Position numbers and translations under genes: made by a program. 64,000 nt of DNA from Bifidobacterium asteroides (GTDB lineage: Bacteria > Actinomycetota > Actinomycetes > Actinomycetales > Bifidobacteriaceae). Where the stretch lies: NCBI RefSeq assembly GCF_003202695.1, contig NZ_QGLL01000006.1, forward strand, positions 186,001 to 250,000, in the 5' to 3' direction. Under the pieces are notes generated by a model. The model was not told the DNA's origin, did no database searches, and saw only the letters and a program-made list of their open reading frames with translations. The number at the start of each line of letters is the position of its first letter. Position 1 is the stretch's first letter. Below are positions 48,033-54,639 of this stretch, in pieces.

Positions 48033-49430
48033 ATGTCGACAGCGGTCATTGACAATGCAGACATATCCGAACAATCGAAGGGTCTCGGCATGGTCGAGGC
48101 CGATCTGGCGGTTCGCGAGATTACCCAGCGAGTAGATAATGCTCATGAATCGGCTACTTTTTACAAGATCGTAGCCCTAGTGGCCGCAGGAATGCTCATG
48201 GACAGCATCGATGTCTATGTGGGCAGCGCAGTAGCCAGTTCGGCTTTGAGCACCGGATGGTCCACGGTCGCACAGAATTCCCTCTTCCTGTCGGCTGGTT
48301 TTCTGGGGCTGCTGGTGGGCTCGCTGCTGGCCGGGTTCATCGGGGACCTGCGGGGGCGCAAAACCGCCTATCAGATCAACCTGCTGCTCTTTGGCGGTTT
48401 TACCCTGCTGGGCGCTCTGGCACCGAACATGGCCGTCCTCTCGGTCTGCCGTCTAGGGGCCGGTCTGGGACTGGGCGCAGAAATTGTCACCGGTTTCTCC
48501 ATGGTCAACGAATTCGCTCCAATCAAGCACCGCGGCCGCTGGAGCGCCATCGTCTCGCTGGTGGCCAACACTGGAGTGCCCCTAGCCATGCTCCTGTGCG
48601 CCTGGATCATTCCGCGCTGGTCATGGAGGCCGCTCTTTGTCGGCATTGGCCTAGCAGCTGCACTGATCTGGTACCTGCGGCGCGACATTCCTGAGTCCCC
48701 TCGCTGGCTGGCCCTGCATGGGCGAGTGGACGAGGCCGTCCAGGTGGTCGAGCTTTTGGAGGCCGATAATGGTCAGGGAGGGTCAGACCCTGGCTTTGGC
48801 GGCGTCTCCGCACTTGCTGGGAAGCATGAGAACGTCGAAACACCTGCCAAGGCGTCGGGAAGTGTGGTTCGCGGCCTGATCGTGGCCACTGTGGCGGTTT
48901 CAGCCACCAATGTCTGCTCCTACGCCTTCACCTCCTGGGTCCCCACCATCCTGCTCAAGCGAGGTATAGATCTGAGTGGATCCTTGTGGATCAGCACCCT
49001 GATGATGCTGGGCGCCCCACTGGGCTGCCTTATTGGTTCACTGCTTCTGGACCGGATAGGACGCAAGCGCATCATCGTCACAGCCTTCCTGCTGACAGCG
49101 GTCTTCGGTCTGCTCTACGCGGCGCAGACGAGCCAGGTCATGGCCATCATGGTGGGTATCCTGCTGATGGCCAGCCTCTACGTCCTTATGTCTTCGGTAG
49201 TGGCCGTCTACGCGCCAGAGCTTTTCCCGACCACAGTCCGCTTCCGTTGTGTGGGCATTGCCAACGCCGTTGCCAAGCTCTGCAATGTGCTCATGCCTAT
49301 GCTTATCGGTGCCATGCTCAATGCATGGGGGAGTACTTCAATATTCGTCACCATCAGTCTGGTGGCCCTGGCCTCCATGCTGGTTGTCGGATTGATGGGC
49401 TGGGAGACTTCAGGCCGTTCGGTGGGCTGA
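48033..49430 (+). CDS. MFS transporter (sugar/aromatic-acid porter type)
   Basis: A 465-residue major facilitator with 12 likely helices. The loop 2-3 signature is GFIGDLRGRKTAYQ and its second-half copy is LLLDRIGRKRIIV. The segment ESPRWLALHGRVDEA is typical of the sugar-porter and AAHS groups, and the end of helix 6 has RRDIPESPRW. A longer central loop (about 245-285) is Gly/Asp-rich. ATG 48033 follows GAAGGTGA; the frame is open back to 47997. Substrate is not predictable. It faces a MarR regulator gene tail-to-tail. Confidence 0.88.
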   Translation: MSTAVIDNADISEQSKGLGMVEADLAVREITQRVDNAHESATFYKIVALVAAGMLMDSIDVYVGSAVASSALSTGWSTVAQNSLFLSAGFLGLLVGSLLAGFIGDLRGRKTAYQINLLLFGGFTLLGALAPNMAVLSVCRLGAGLGLGAEIVTGFSMVNEFAPIKHRGRWSAIVSLVANTGVPLAMLLCAWIIPRWSWRPLFVGIGLAAALIWYLRRDIPESPRWLALHGRVDEAVQVVELLEADNGQGGSDPGFGGVSALAGKHENVETPAKASGSVVRGLIVATVAVSATNVCSYAFTSWVPTILLKRGIDLSGSLWISTLMMLGAPLGCLIGSLLLDRIGRKRIIVTAFLLTAVFGLLYAAQTSQVMAIMVGILLMASLYVLMSSVVAVYAPELFPTTVRFRCVGIANAVAKLCNVLMPMLIGAMLNAWGSTSIFVTISLVALASMLVVGLMGWETSGRSVG

Positions 49431-49464
49431 CAGGCCAAATAATAAAGAGTCTAAAGGGCAAACG

Positions 49465-49523
49465 GGCCTGATGCGAACCCAGGGACCGTCCAAGGGGCGG
49501 CGAAGGGATCGGTCAGGCCTTTT
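49465..49523. terminator. Terminator between MFS and marR-type genes
   Basis: GGCCTGA (49465-49471) pairs with TCAGGCC (49513-49519), followed by TTTT on the plus strand. The large loop holds smaller hairpins. It lies between convergent genes. Confidence 0.5.
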
Positions 49524-49537
49524 GCTTGTCAAGTCGA

Positions 49538-49978
49538 TCAGAGCTGATTGGCCAGGAGCCGGTTGTAGACGCAGCGCAGCTCGGCCTGAAAGGTCTCGGG
49601 GTTGATGTCAGGATTCTGATTGAACAGTTCCGTCCACCAGTTGTTGATCGATCTGATCCGTCTGCGGGCTATGTCCGCGCCAGGCCTGGTCAGGGCGATG
49701 ATGTTGACCCGGTGATCGGCGGGGTTCTGTTCACTGCTGACCAGACCCTGGGCTTTCAAGGCTTTCAGATCGCGGGCAAGCAGACTGGGGTCTACGCACA
49801 GGTCACGGGCTATCTGGCGCTGACTGAGGCCTGGATGATCATAAAGGTATACGATCAGATCTCCCTGAGTGCCCCGCAAAATGGATTCGCCCGTGTACTG
49901 GCTGGCATCGTTGCGTGCATGCCGGTAGATTCCGGCTATACAGGTGCTCAGATTGTGGTAGTGGCTCTTCTTCAACAT
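49538..49978 (-). CDS. MarR family transcriptional regulator
   Basis: A 146-residue winged-helix protein. The DNA-binding part is HPGLSQRQIARDLCVDPSLLARDLKALKAQGLVSSEQNPADHRVNIIALT, with the family's recognition helix and DHR wing. Helices at both ends (YHNLSTCIAGIYRHAR and PETFQAELRCVYNRLLA) would form the dimer. ATG 49978 has AGGGGGA seven bases upstream; an in-frame ATG at 50038 would add 20 residues but has worse spacing. Its target is unknown: the facing MFS transporter is an obvious candidate, but the two do not share a promoter. Confidence 0.88.
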   Translation of the reverse strand: MLKKSHYHNLSTCIAGIYRHARNDASQYTGESILRGTQGDLIVYLYDHPGLSQRQIARDLCVDPSLLARDLKALKAQGLVSSEQNPADHRVNIIALTRPGADIARRRIRSINNWWTELFNQNPDINPETFQAELRCVYNRLLANQL

Positions 49979-50093
49979 TGCTGTTCCCCCTAGCTGGTAT
50001 GAAAGATCAAAGAGTTCGGCGGGCACGATTGACCGCATAACCGCATAGACCCCTTCGGCATCGTTCCCCTTCCGGGCCTATTCCGACATGTCC

Positions 50094-50312
50094 CTAGCCA
50101 CGACCCATTACGAACGACGCATTTTTCATCATATCAATACCGTCGACACCATGGGGATAATCCACGATAGGGACATGAGGCAGGCAGGCCATGATTTCCC
50201 GGGCCCCTCCTGCTTGGTCCCGGGCACAGACGGCTATGGAAGCCGTCCTGGCATCTTTAGTCTCTTGGGCTATGAGTGATTGCCTCTTCTCTGGATCGGT
50301 CAGAGTCGGGGA
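50094..50312 (-). pseudogene. Likely remnant of a protein gene (C-terminal-like fragment)
   Basis: On the minus strand, 72 codons are open between TAG (50315-50313) and TAG (50096-50094). They read like a globular protein: LTDPEKRQSLIAQETKDAR, TASIAVCARDQAGGAREI, then ACLPHVPIVDYPHGVDGI and DMMKNASFVMGRG. There is no start codon near the beginning and no ribosome site. The last part loosely resembles the C-terminus of Cof-type HAD phosphatases, but I do not recognise it firmly. It occupies most of the 403-base gap between the marR-type gene and the HAD gene. The plus strand also has an open frame (50088-50279), whose product looks less protein-like. Confidence 0.35.
50198..50247. other. Two adjacent hairpins
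   Basis: CCCGGG (50198-50203) pairs with CCCGGG (50219-50224), and GACGGCT (50229-50235) pairs with AGCCGTC (50241-50247) around a 5-base loop. They lie upstream of the HAD gene and inside the putative remnant. TCTTTAG follows a few bases later on the plus strand, so the second may terminate weakly. Confidence 0.35.
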
Positions 50313-50381
50313 CTATCACCGTCATTGCTCAACGGTATGCTAAGATATTCCTTTTTGCGGCGAGATCTGGAAAGGACTGGC

Positions 50382-50960
50382 ATGCGGGTACTGGACTTCG
50401 ACGGCACCATCTACGATGGCGAGAGTCTGCTTGACTTCTACCTGTTCACTGCCCGCAAGGATCCGCGGGTGCTGCCTTACCTGCCGGTCGCCCTCTTCTA
50501 TGCCGTACGCTATCGCCTGGGCAGGGTCACCCTGGAGCAGCTGGATGCGGCCATGCGTCGGGCGGGTTCGCGCTACTTGCGTCGTCTGACCTCGCGTCCC
50601 GGCTTTGATATGGACCGGCTGGTCAGCCAGTTCTGGGATGCCAATATGCACAAGATCATGGACTGGTATACCCCTCAGGCCGACGACGTAGTAGTCACCG
50701 CCTCTTTCGATCTGGTGGCGGGGGAGGCATGTCGCCGACTGGGAATCGCTCGCTGCATCGGATCCACCTTGGATTTGGAATCCCTGACTGTGGGCTACCT
50801 CAATTTCGGACCCGACAAGCCCCTGCATTTTCAGCGGATCCTGGGCCAGGAGACGGCCATTGACGCCTTCTATACCGATTCGGCCTTCGACCTGCCCATG
50901 ATTGATCTTGCCCGGCGGGCCTACCTAGTCGAACATGGCCAGGTTCGGCGTATCAAATAG
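50382..50960 (+). CDS. HAD family hydrolase (phosphoserine-phosphatase-like, subclass IB)
   Basis: A 192-residue haloacid-dehalogenase phosphatase. Motif I is DFDGTIYDGES with the nucleophile Asp and acid Asp, motif II is VVVTASFDLVAGE, and motif IV is FYTDSAFDLPMID. The helical cap between motifs I and II (LLDFYLFTARKDPRVLPYLPVALFYAVRYRLG) fits the IB group, which acts on small phosphates or phospholipids. ATG 50382 has AAAGGA six bases upstream. The frame is open to 50280, but without support. Substrate unknown. Confidence 0.88.
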   Translation: MRVLDFDGTIYDGESLLDFYLFTARKDPRVLPYLPVALFYAVRYRLGRVTLEQLDAAMRRAGSRYLRRLTSRPGFDMDRLVSQFWDANMHKIMDWYTPQADDVVVTASFDLVAGEACRRLGIARCIGSTLDLESLTVGYLNFGPDKPLHFQRILGQETAIDAFYTDSAFDLPMIDLARRAYLVEHGQVRRIK

Positions 50961-51058
50961 ATCAAGCCAGTCCATTTTTACCACGATCTGTCGATCTGTC
51001 GGCAGGTTCGTTCCAGACCAGCCCTGCTATCGTTCTGCTTAGAAGCAAGCGAGCATAA

Positions 51059-51226
51059 TGGTATGCCAAGAACACCATGGGCGTCGGTTAGGGACTGGAC
51101 GCCGTGGCAGCAGTCACCATCGTGGTTGGCCTGATGATTCTGGTCTTCGTCATCCTTCAGCGTTTGGTGACCCTCCGTAAGAAAGGAATGAAGCAGAGTT
51201 TTCCGGATGATCTGAATGAGGGCTGA
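51059..51226 (+). pseudogene. Remnant of a membrane protein, resembling the C-terminus of an ABC permease
   Basis: In one frame the text reads WYAKNTMGVG, a TAG stop (51089-51091), then GLDAVAAVTIVVGLMILV, FVILQRLVTLRKKGMKQS, FPDDLNEG and TGA. A TAA precedes it at 51056-51058. The hydrophobic helix followed by QRLVTLRKK looks like the last helix and tail of a sugar-type ABC permease. The in-frame stops point to decay. A short intact alternative is GTG 51104 to 51226 (40 residues, one helix) but it lacks a good ribosome site. Confidence 0.4.
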
Positions 51227-51257
51227 TGCCGTGATGATTGCGACATCAGCCCCCATT
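51220..51257. terminator. Terminator downstream of the membrane-protein remnant
   Basis: GGGCTGATG (51220-51228) pairs with CATCAGCCC (51244-51252), followed by CCATT. It overlaps the stop of the remnant, as expected for a terminator left from a former gene. It also lies near the 3' end of the minus-strand oxidoreductase (stop at 51294). Confidence 0.55.
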
Positions 51258-51293
51258 CGCATGCAGGTAGCCGAAAACGCCCCATTTATTAGT

Positions 51294-52295
51294 TCATGAT
51301 TCGAAGGGATAGACCAGCCCCCACTGGCGGCGAAGGGAGTCCATGAGCTCCATGATGCGCAGAGTGTCCTTATGGGGCATCTGGTCGCACTCGGTCTTCC
51401 CGTCTAGGATGGCCTGTGCGGCGCTGGCTACCTCGTACTCATAACCGGTCAGCTGGTCGGGTACAGGGTAGCGCTTCCTGAGTTTGTGGTCCCCGTCGTA
51501 CAGGTCGATGGACTCTACGTTGTTGATATTGATGCACTGCAGGTAACCCTGGTCACCCCATATGCTACCGGTCCGGTCGCTTTCCGAGACCATGGAGCTG
51601 GTTGCTGCGCCCATGGATCCATCCTGGTAGAAGATAGTCGTGGAATTTTGGCTGTCCACGCCTTTCGGGGTGCGTACCCAATCTGTGCAGACCCGTGTAA
51701 TGGGCTTGGGCCCCATGACCATGTCGATGAAATTAAGAGGGTAGACGCCCACGTCAAGCAACGCCCCGCCGGCCAGGGCCGGGTCGGTCATTCTGGCCTT
51801 GCTGGTGGTCATATAGCCCAAGTTGGCGGTGACTGTTCTGACGGTGCCGATCTCCCCTGAGGAGACGATGTCGTCGATGATGGAGCGCGAGGGCATGTAC
51901 CTGGTCCAAATGGCTTCCGTGCAGAGCAGGCCGGTACGCTCGGATGTCTCAATAGCCTGCCTGGCCTGTTCGGCGTTGGCTGTGAAGGACTTCTCGACCA
52001 GAACGTTCTTTCCGGCCTTCATGCAGGCGATGGCCTGCTCGGCATGGAGGCTGTGAGGCGTGGCGATGTAGACCAGATCCACTTCGGGATCATCCAGAAG
52101 TTCCTGGTAGGACCCATAGGAATGCTTGAATCCATATTTTTGGGCGAAAGCGGCTGCTCGATCCTCATCCCTGGAGGCTACGGCGTAGGGAGCGATCAGA
52201 TGGCTGTACCGATGGTCTTCAGCCATCATAACTACGGTCTTGGCCAGTGCATTGGCTATCCGTCCGGCGCCGAGAATGGCGAAGTTGACCCGCAT
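51294..52295 (-). CDS. Gfo/Idh/MocA family oxidoreductase
   Basis: A 333-residue NAD(P)-dependent oxidoreductase. The Rossmann motif is ILGAGRIANALAK near the N-terminus. The family segment IATPHSLHAEQAIACMKAGKNVLVEKSFTAN contains the EK(P)-type lysine, here EKS. It probably acts on a sugar or dihydrodiol, but the substrate is unknown. I choose ATG 52295 (MRVNFAILGAG), which lies just after the vsr stop. ATG 52340 with GAAGGAG is a real alternative that would overlap vsr by 35 bases and add MSRLNGKRQEAERKG. It is the last gene of a five-gene minus-strand run. Confidence 0.88.
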   Translation of the reverse strand: MRVNFAILGAGRIANALAKTVVMMAEDHRYSHLIAPYAVASRDEDRAAAFAQKYGFKHSYGSYQELLDDPEVDLVYIATPHSLHAEQAIACMKAGKNVLVEKSFTANAEQARQAIETSERTGLLCTEAIWTRYMPSRSIIDDIVSSGEIGTVRTVTANLGYMTTSKARMTDPALAGGALLDVGVYPLNFIDMVMGPKPITRVCTDWVRTPKGVDSQNSTTIFYQDGSMGAATSSMVSESDRTGSIWGDQGYLQCININNVESIDLYDGDHKLRKRYPVPDQLTGYEYEVASAAQAILDGKTECDQMPHKDTLRIMELMDSLRRQWGLVYPFES

Positions 52296-52305
52296 GCCCT
52301 TCCGC

Positions 52306-52797
52306 TCAGCCTCCTGTCGTTTGCCGTTCAATCTGCTCATCCTTGACTCCTTCGTTAGGAACGCCATCTGCTGTGATGGCCTTATACAATTTCTGCAAGG
52401 TACTCTCGGCATGGCCGGCGTCCAGCTGGCACTCCCAGACTGTGAAGACCCTCCAGCCCATGGCTCTCAGTTTTTTACTCTGCTCCTGATCCCGCAGACG
52501 GTTCCTTGTCAGCTTTGTGGTCCAATACTCCACATTGGATTTAGGAATGGAGCATTTGGCACATCCCTGATGCATGTGCCAGAAACAGCCGTTGACAAAT
52601 ACTATGGCCTTCCACTTGGGCAGCACCACATCAGGATGGCCCGGATACCTCTTGTCGTTTTTGCGAAACCGCAGACCTCGCGAAAAGAGATAGGACCGGA
52701 CCTGGCGCTCTATAGATGTCTCAGTGCCCCTGATTCGGGACATGGTGTAGCTGCGTGTGCCGGGCTGGAATCTGCTGGGTCTCTTTTTTGAAACCAT
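52306..52797 (-). CDS. vsr: Very short patch repair endonuclease Vsr
   Basis: A 163-residue Vsr, which nicks beside T:G mismatches arising from deaminated 5-methylcytosine. Key segments are SYTMSRIRGTETSIE, RYPGHPDVVLPKWKAIVFVNGCFWH (catalytic Asp56; His74), GCAKCSIPKSNVEYWTTKL with the zinc-type Cys residues, and MGWRVFTVWECQL. All core residues seem present. Vsr is normally paired with a cytosine-5 methylase, but none is in this window. It lies 12 bases after the cyclophilin gene and just before the oxidoreductase, so it is in an operon-like run. The C-terminal 35 residues beyond the catalytic fold are extra. Confidence 0.93.
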   Translation of the reverse strand: MVSKKRPSRFQPGTRSYTMSRIRGTETSIERQVRSYLFSRGLRFRKNDKRYPGHPDVVLPKWKAIVFVNGCFWHMHQGCAKCSIPKSNVEYWTTKLTRNRLRDQEQSKKLRAMGWRVFTVWECQLDAGHAESTLQKLYKAITADGVPNEGVKDEQIERQTTGG

Positions 52798-52809
52798 CCC
52801 CGGCCTGGC

Positions 52810-53349
52810 TCAGAGGATTTCGACGCTGTTGATGAAGACCGGCTCAAGGGGACGGTCGCCCGAGTCGGTGGCCACAGCGTCCAGCTTGTCGACCACCTTC
52901 TGGCAATCCTGATCGACCACTTGGCCGAATATGGTGTGGTGCCCGTTCAGCCAGGGGGTGGGCACGGTGGTGATGAAGAACTGTGATCCGTTGGTGCCGT
53001 GGGTCCTTCCCGTGGCGGGGTCTCGGCGTAGTCCTGCATTGGCCATAGCCAGCTTATAGGGTTCATCAAAGGTCAGGGAGGGGTCGATCTCATCATCGAA
53101 CTCGTAGCCGGGGCCGCCTGTTCCCGTGCCTAACGGGCAGCCGCCCTGGATCATGAAGTCCTTGATGATTCGGTGGAAGGTCAACCCGTCATAGAAGGGA
53201 TCCTGACGCTTCTGATGCGTCTCGGGATCAGTCCATGCCTTGCGGCCGGCGGCCAGATCCAGGAAGTTGGCTACGGTTTCAGGGGCCTGATCGTCAAAGA
53301 GTTCCAGGCGGATATCGCCCTCTGAAGTATGCATGATCACTGTGCTCAT
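52810..53349 (-). CDS. Peptidyl-prolyl cis-trans isomerase, cyclophilin type
   Basis: A 179-residue cytosolic cyclophilin. Typical segments are FYDGLTFHRIIKDFMIQGGCP (with the catalytic Arg in FHRII), GPGYEFDDE, LAMANAGL and NGSQFFITTVPTPWLNGHHTIFGQVV. No signal peptide is present. It speeds proline isomerisation in folding proteins. ATG 53349 starts 13 bases after the yccF stop, following AGAGGATC. vsr follows closely. Confidence 0.94.
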   Translation of the reverse strand: MSTVIMHTSEGDIRLELFDDQAPETVANFLDLAAGRKAWTDPETHQKRQDPFYDGLTFHRIIKDFMIQGGCPLGTGTGGPGYEFDDEIDPSLTFDEPYKLAMANAGLRRDPATGRTHGTNGSQFFITTVPTPWLNGHHTIFGQVVDQDCQKVVDKLDAVATDSGDRPLEPVFINSVEIL

Positions 53350-53362
53350 GATACTGATCCTC

Positions 53363-53734
53363 TCATAAGACGGCGACGCCCACCGAGGATCCGAAGGGCA
53401 TCAGGGCCAGGCGTGCCATCTTGAAGGCTTGTATGCCGAAGGGTATGCCGACCACTGTCAGCATAGTGATCAGTCCGGCCGCCAGATACGCCAGAGCCAG
53501 CCACCAGCCGCCCAGGATGATCCAGAGGAGGTTGGCCAGCCAGGATCCCATCCCGCCTCCATAGGTAACCTGTCTGCCAAAGGGGGTCAGGGTCAGTCTG
53601 GCCATTTTGAAAGCCTGGACGCCCAGTGGGATGCCCACCACGGTAAGGCAGAGCAGGATGCCCACCAGGATCCAAGCCAGGGCGATGGCCAGTCCGCCCA
53701 GCAGCAGCCAGCAGATGTTGCCGATCAGGCGCAT
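53363..53734 (-). CDS. YccF family membrane protein
   Basis: A 123-residue protein made of two similar halves. Each half has a hydrophobic helix pair and ends with TVVGIPLGVQAFKMARLTLTPFG or TVVGIPFGIQAFKMARLALMPFG. This duplicated pattern is the YccF family, of unknown function. About four membrane segments are likely. Its ATG at 53734 overlaps the end of the tetR-type gene by 10 bases, so it is probably coupled to it. Confidence 0.9.
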   Translation of the reverse strand: MRLIGNICWLLLGGLAIALAWILVGILLCLTVVGIPLGVQAFKMARLTLTPFGRQVTYGGGMGSWLANLLWIILGGWWLALAYLAAGLITMLTVVGIPFGIQAFKMARLALMPFGSSVGVAVL

Positions 53735-54432
53735 GCCGGTCCTTCCGTCAGAGTGGCGGTGACGGCCTTGGCGCAGGCGGTCACCTTCCCGATGATGATG
53801 GTCAGTCGGGTCTGTCGTTGCTCAGTCGCAAGTTCCTGCTCCAGGGCATCGATCAGCCGCATTCCTGATTGGACAATGCCTCGCGTCACCTCCACGCCCA
53901 TGGCTGGATCTGCTGGGCGCAGGGCTGTCCATGCCTGAATCAGCGGCTGGTTGACCTGTCGGTGGAAGTTCAGCAGGGTTTGGATATGCCGGTCTGTGGA
54001 CTGATCGCTTTGGAGGGCGGGATTATGGGCATTTGATGGGCTGCCGTAGATCAGGGCCTGGCGCAGCTGTTCGTCGTGCTGCTCGGCGTAGAGGTTCATC
54101 AGCCAGCCATGTCCATGCATTCCTGCCTGCTCCAGATTGGTACGGGTCCAGACCTCGATCGTCCGGTGCGGGCCGTCCGCCTGGTCCAGGGCCTGCTCCA
54201 AGGCATGACCCCAGTCAGGCAGGTGACGCTCCATGACCATATCGCATAGCTGGTCGGCATCCCGGGCGTAGCGGTAGAGGGAGTTCCGGGCCAGATTGGT
54301 GCGTCGAGCCACCTCGGCCATGGTCAATCGGCCGCGTCCGCCAGTGCGCAGGATGGTTTCGGCAGCGGCGATGATCTGGTCCAGGGTTTTGGCGCGATGC
54401 TCCTGGAGCGTGGATTCGCGGATCCTGGGCAT
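53725..54432 (-). CDS. TetR family transcriptional regulator
   Basis: A 235-residue repressor. The N-terminal helix-turn-helix is LDQIIAAAETILRTGGRGRLTMAEVARRTNLARNSLYRYARDADQL. The rest is an all-helical ligand and dimer domain, which is unassigned. ATG 54432 has AAGGAGG three bases from ACC-ATG, a very good ribosome site; the frame is open to 54498 without one. It faces a DHA2 exporter gene across 207 bases that hold a strong palindrome overlapping its own -10. Autorepression and control of the exporter are likely but inferred. Confidence 0.92.
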   Translation of the reverse strand: MPRIRESTLQEHRAKTLDQIIAAAETILRTGGRGRLTMAEVARRTNLARNSLYRYARDADQLCDMVMERHLPDWGHALEQALDQADGPHRTIEVWTRTNLEQAGMHGHGWLMNLYAEQHDEQLRQALIYGSPSNAHNPALQSDQSTDRHIQTLLNFHRQVNQPLIQAWTALRPADPAMGVEVTRGIVQSGMRLIDALEQELATEQRQTRLTIIIGKVTACAKAVTATLTEGPACA

Positions 54433-54489
54433 GGTCCTCCTTGGTCCGGCCGACTGGGTGCAGCGATCGTGAATCAGCTTCGGCCGGTC

Positions 54490-54512
54490 ATAGGGCATAT
54501 GATATGGCCTAT
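54490..54512. promoter_or_regulatory. Likely TetR-family operator, 23-bp palindrome
   Basis: Half-sites ATAGGGCATAT and ATATGGCCTAT flank a central G at 54501; ten of eleven base pairs are symmetrical, with only the G/G at 54495/54507 failing. It lies between the divergent tetR-type and exporter genes and covers the -10 of the tetR promoter. Confidence 0.75.
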
Positions 54513-54527
54513 TTGCGATCGAGCCAA
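54499..54527 (-). promoter_or_regulatory. Promoter of the tetR-type gene
   Basis: On the minus strand TTGGCT (54527-54522) is separated by 17 bases from TATCAT (54504-54499). The -10 matches five of six positions and sits in the centre of the palindrome, so a bound repressor would block it. Confidence 0.6.
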
Positions 54528-54573
54528 GCGGTAGAAGCTTGTTCGGCGTGCGGCTTGTCCGCGCTGAGTGAAC

Positions 54574-54602
54574 TTGCCAGAAGGATTTTTGAGACGTATA
54601 GT
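54574..54602 (+). promoter_or_regulatory. Promoter of the DHA2 exporter gene
   Basis: TTGCCA (54574-54579) and TATAGT (54597-54602) are 17 bases apart; each matches five of six consensus positions. It is about 60 bases downstream of the palindrome. The transcript would begin near 54609, with ATG at 54640. Confidence 0.65.
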
Positions 54603-54639
54603 CGCAAAAAATTCGCAGACCGGGGTGAGGGGAGATCTG

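Noticed and set aside
50088-50279. 63-codon plus-strand ORF upstream of the HAD gene
   Set aside because: Its product (His/Gly/Arg/Pro-rich) looks less protein-like than the opposite strand, and it has no ribosome site.
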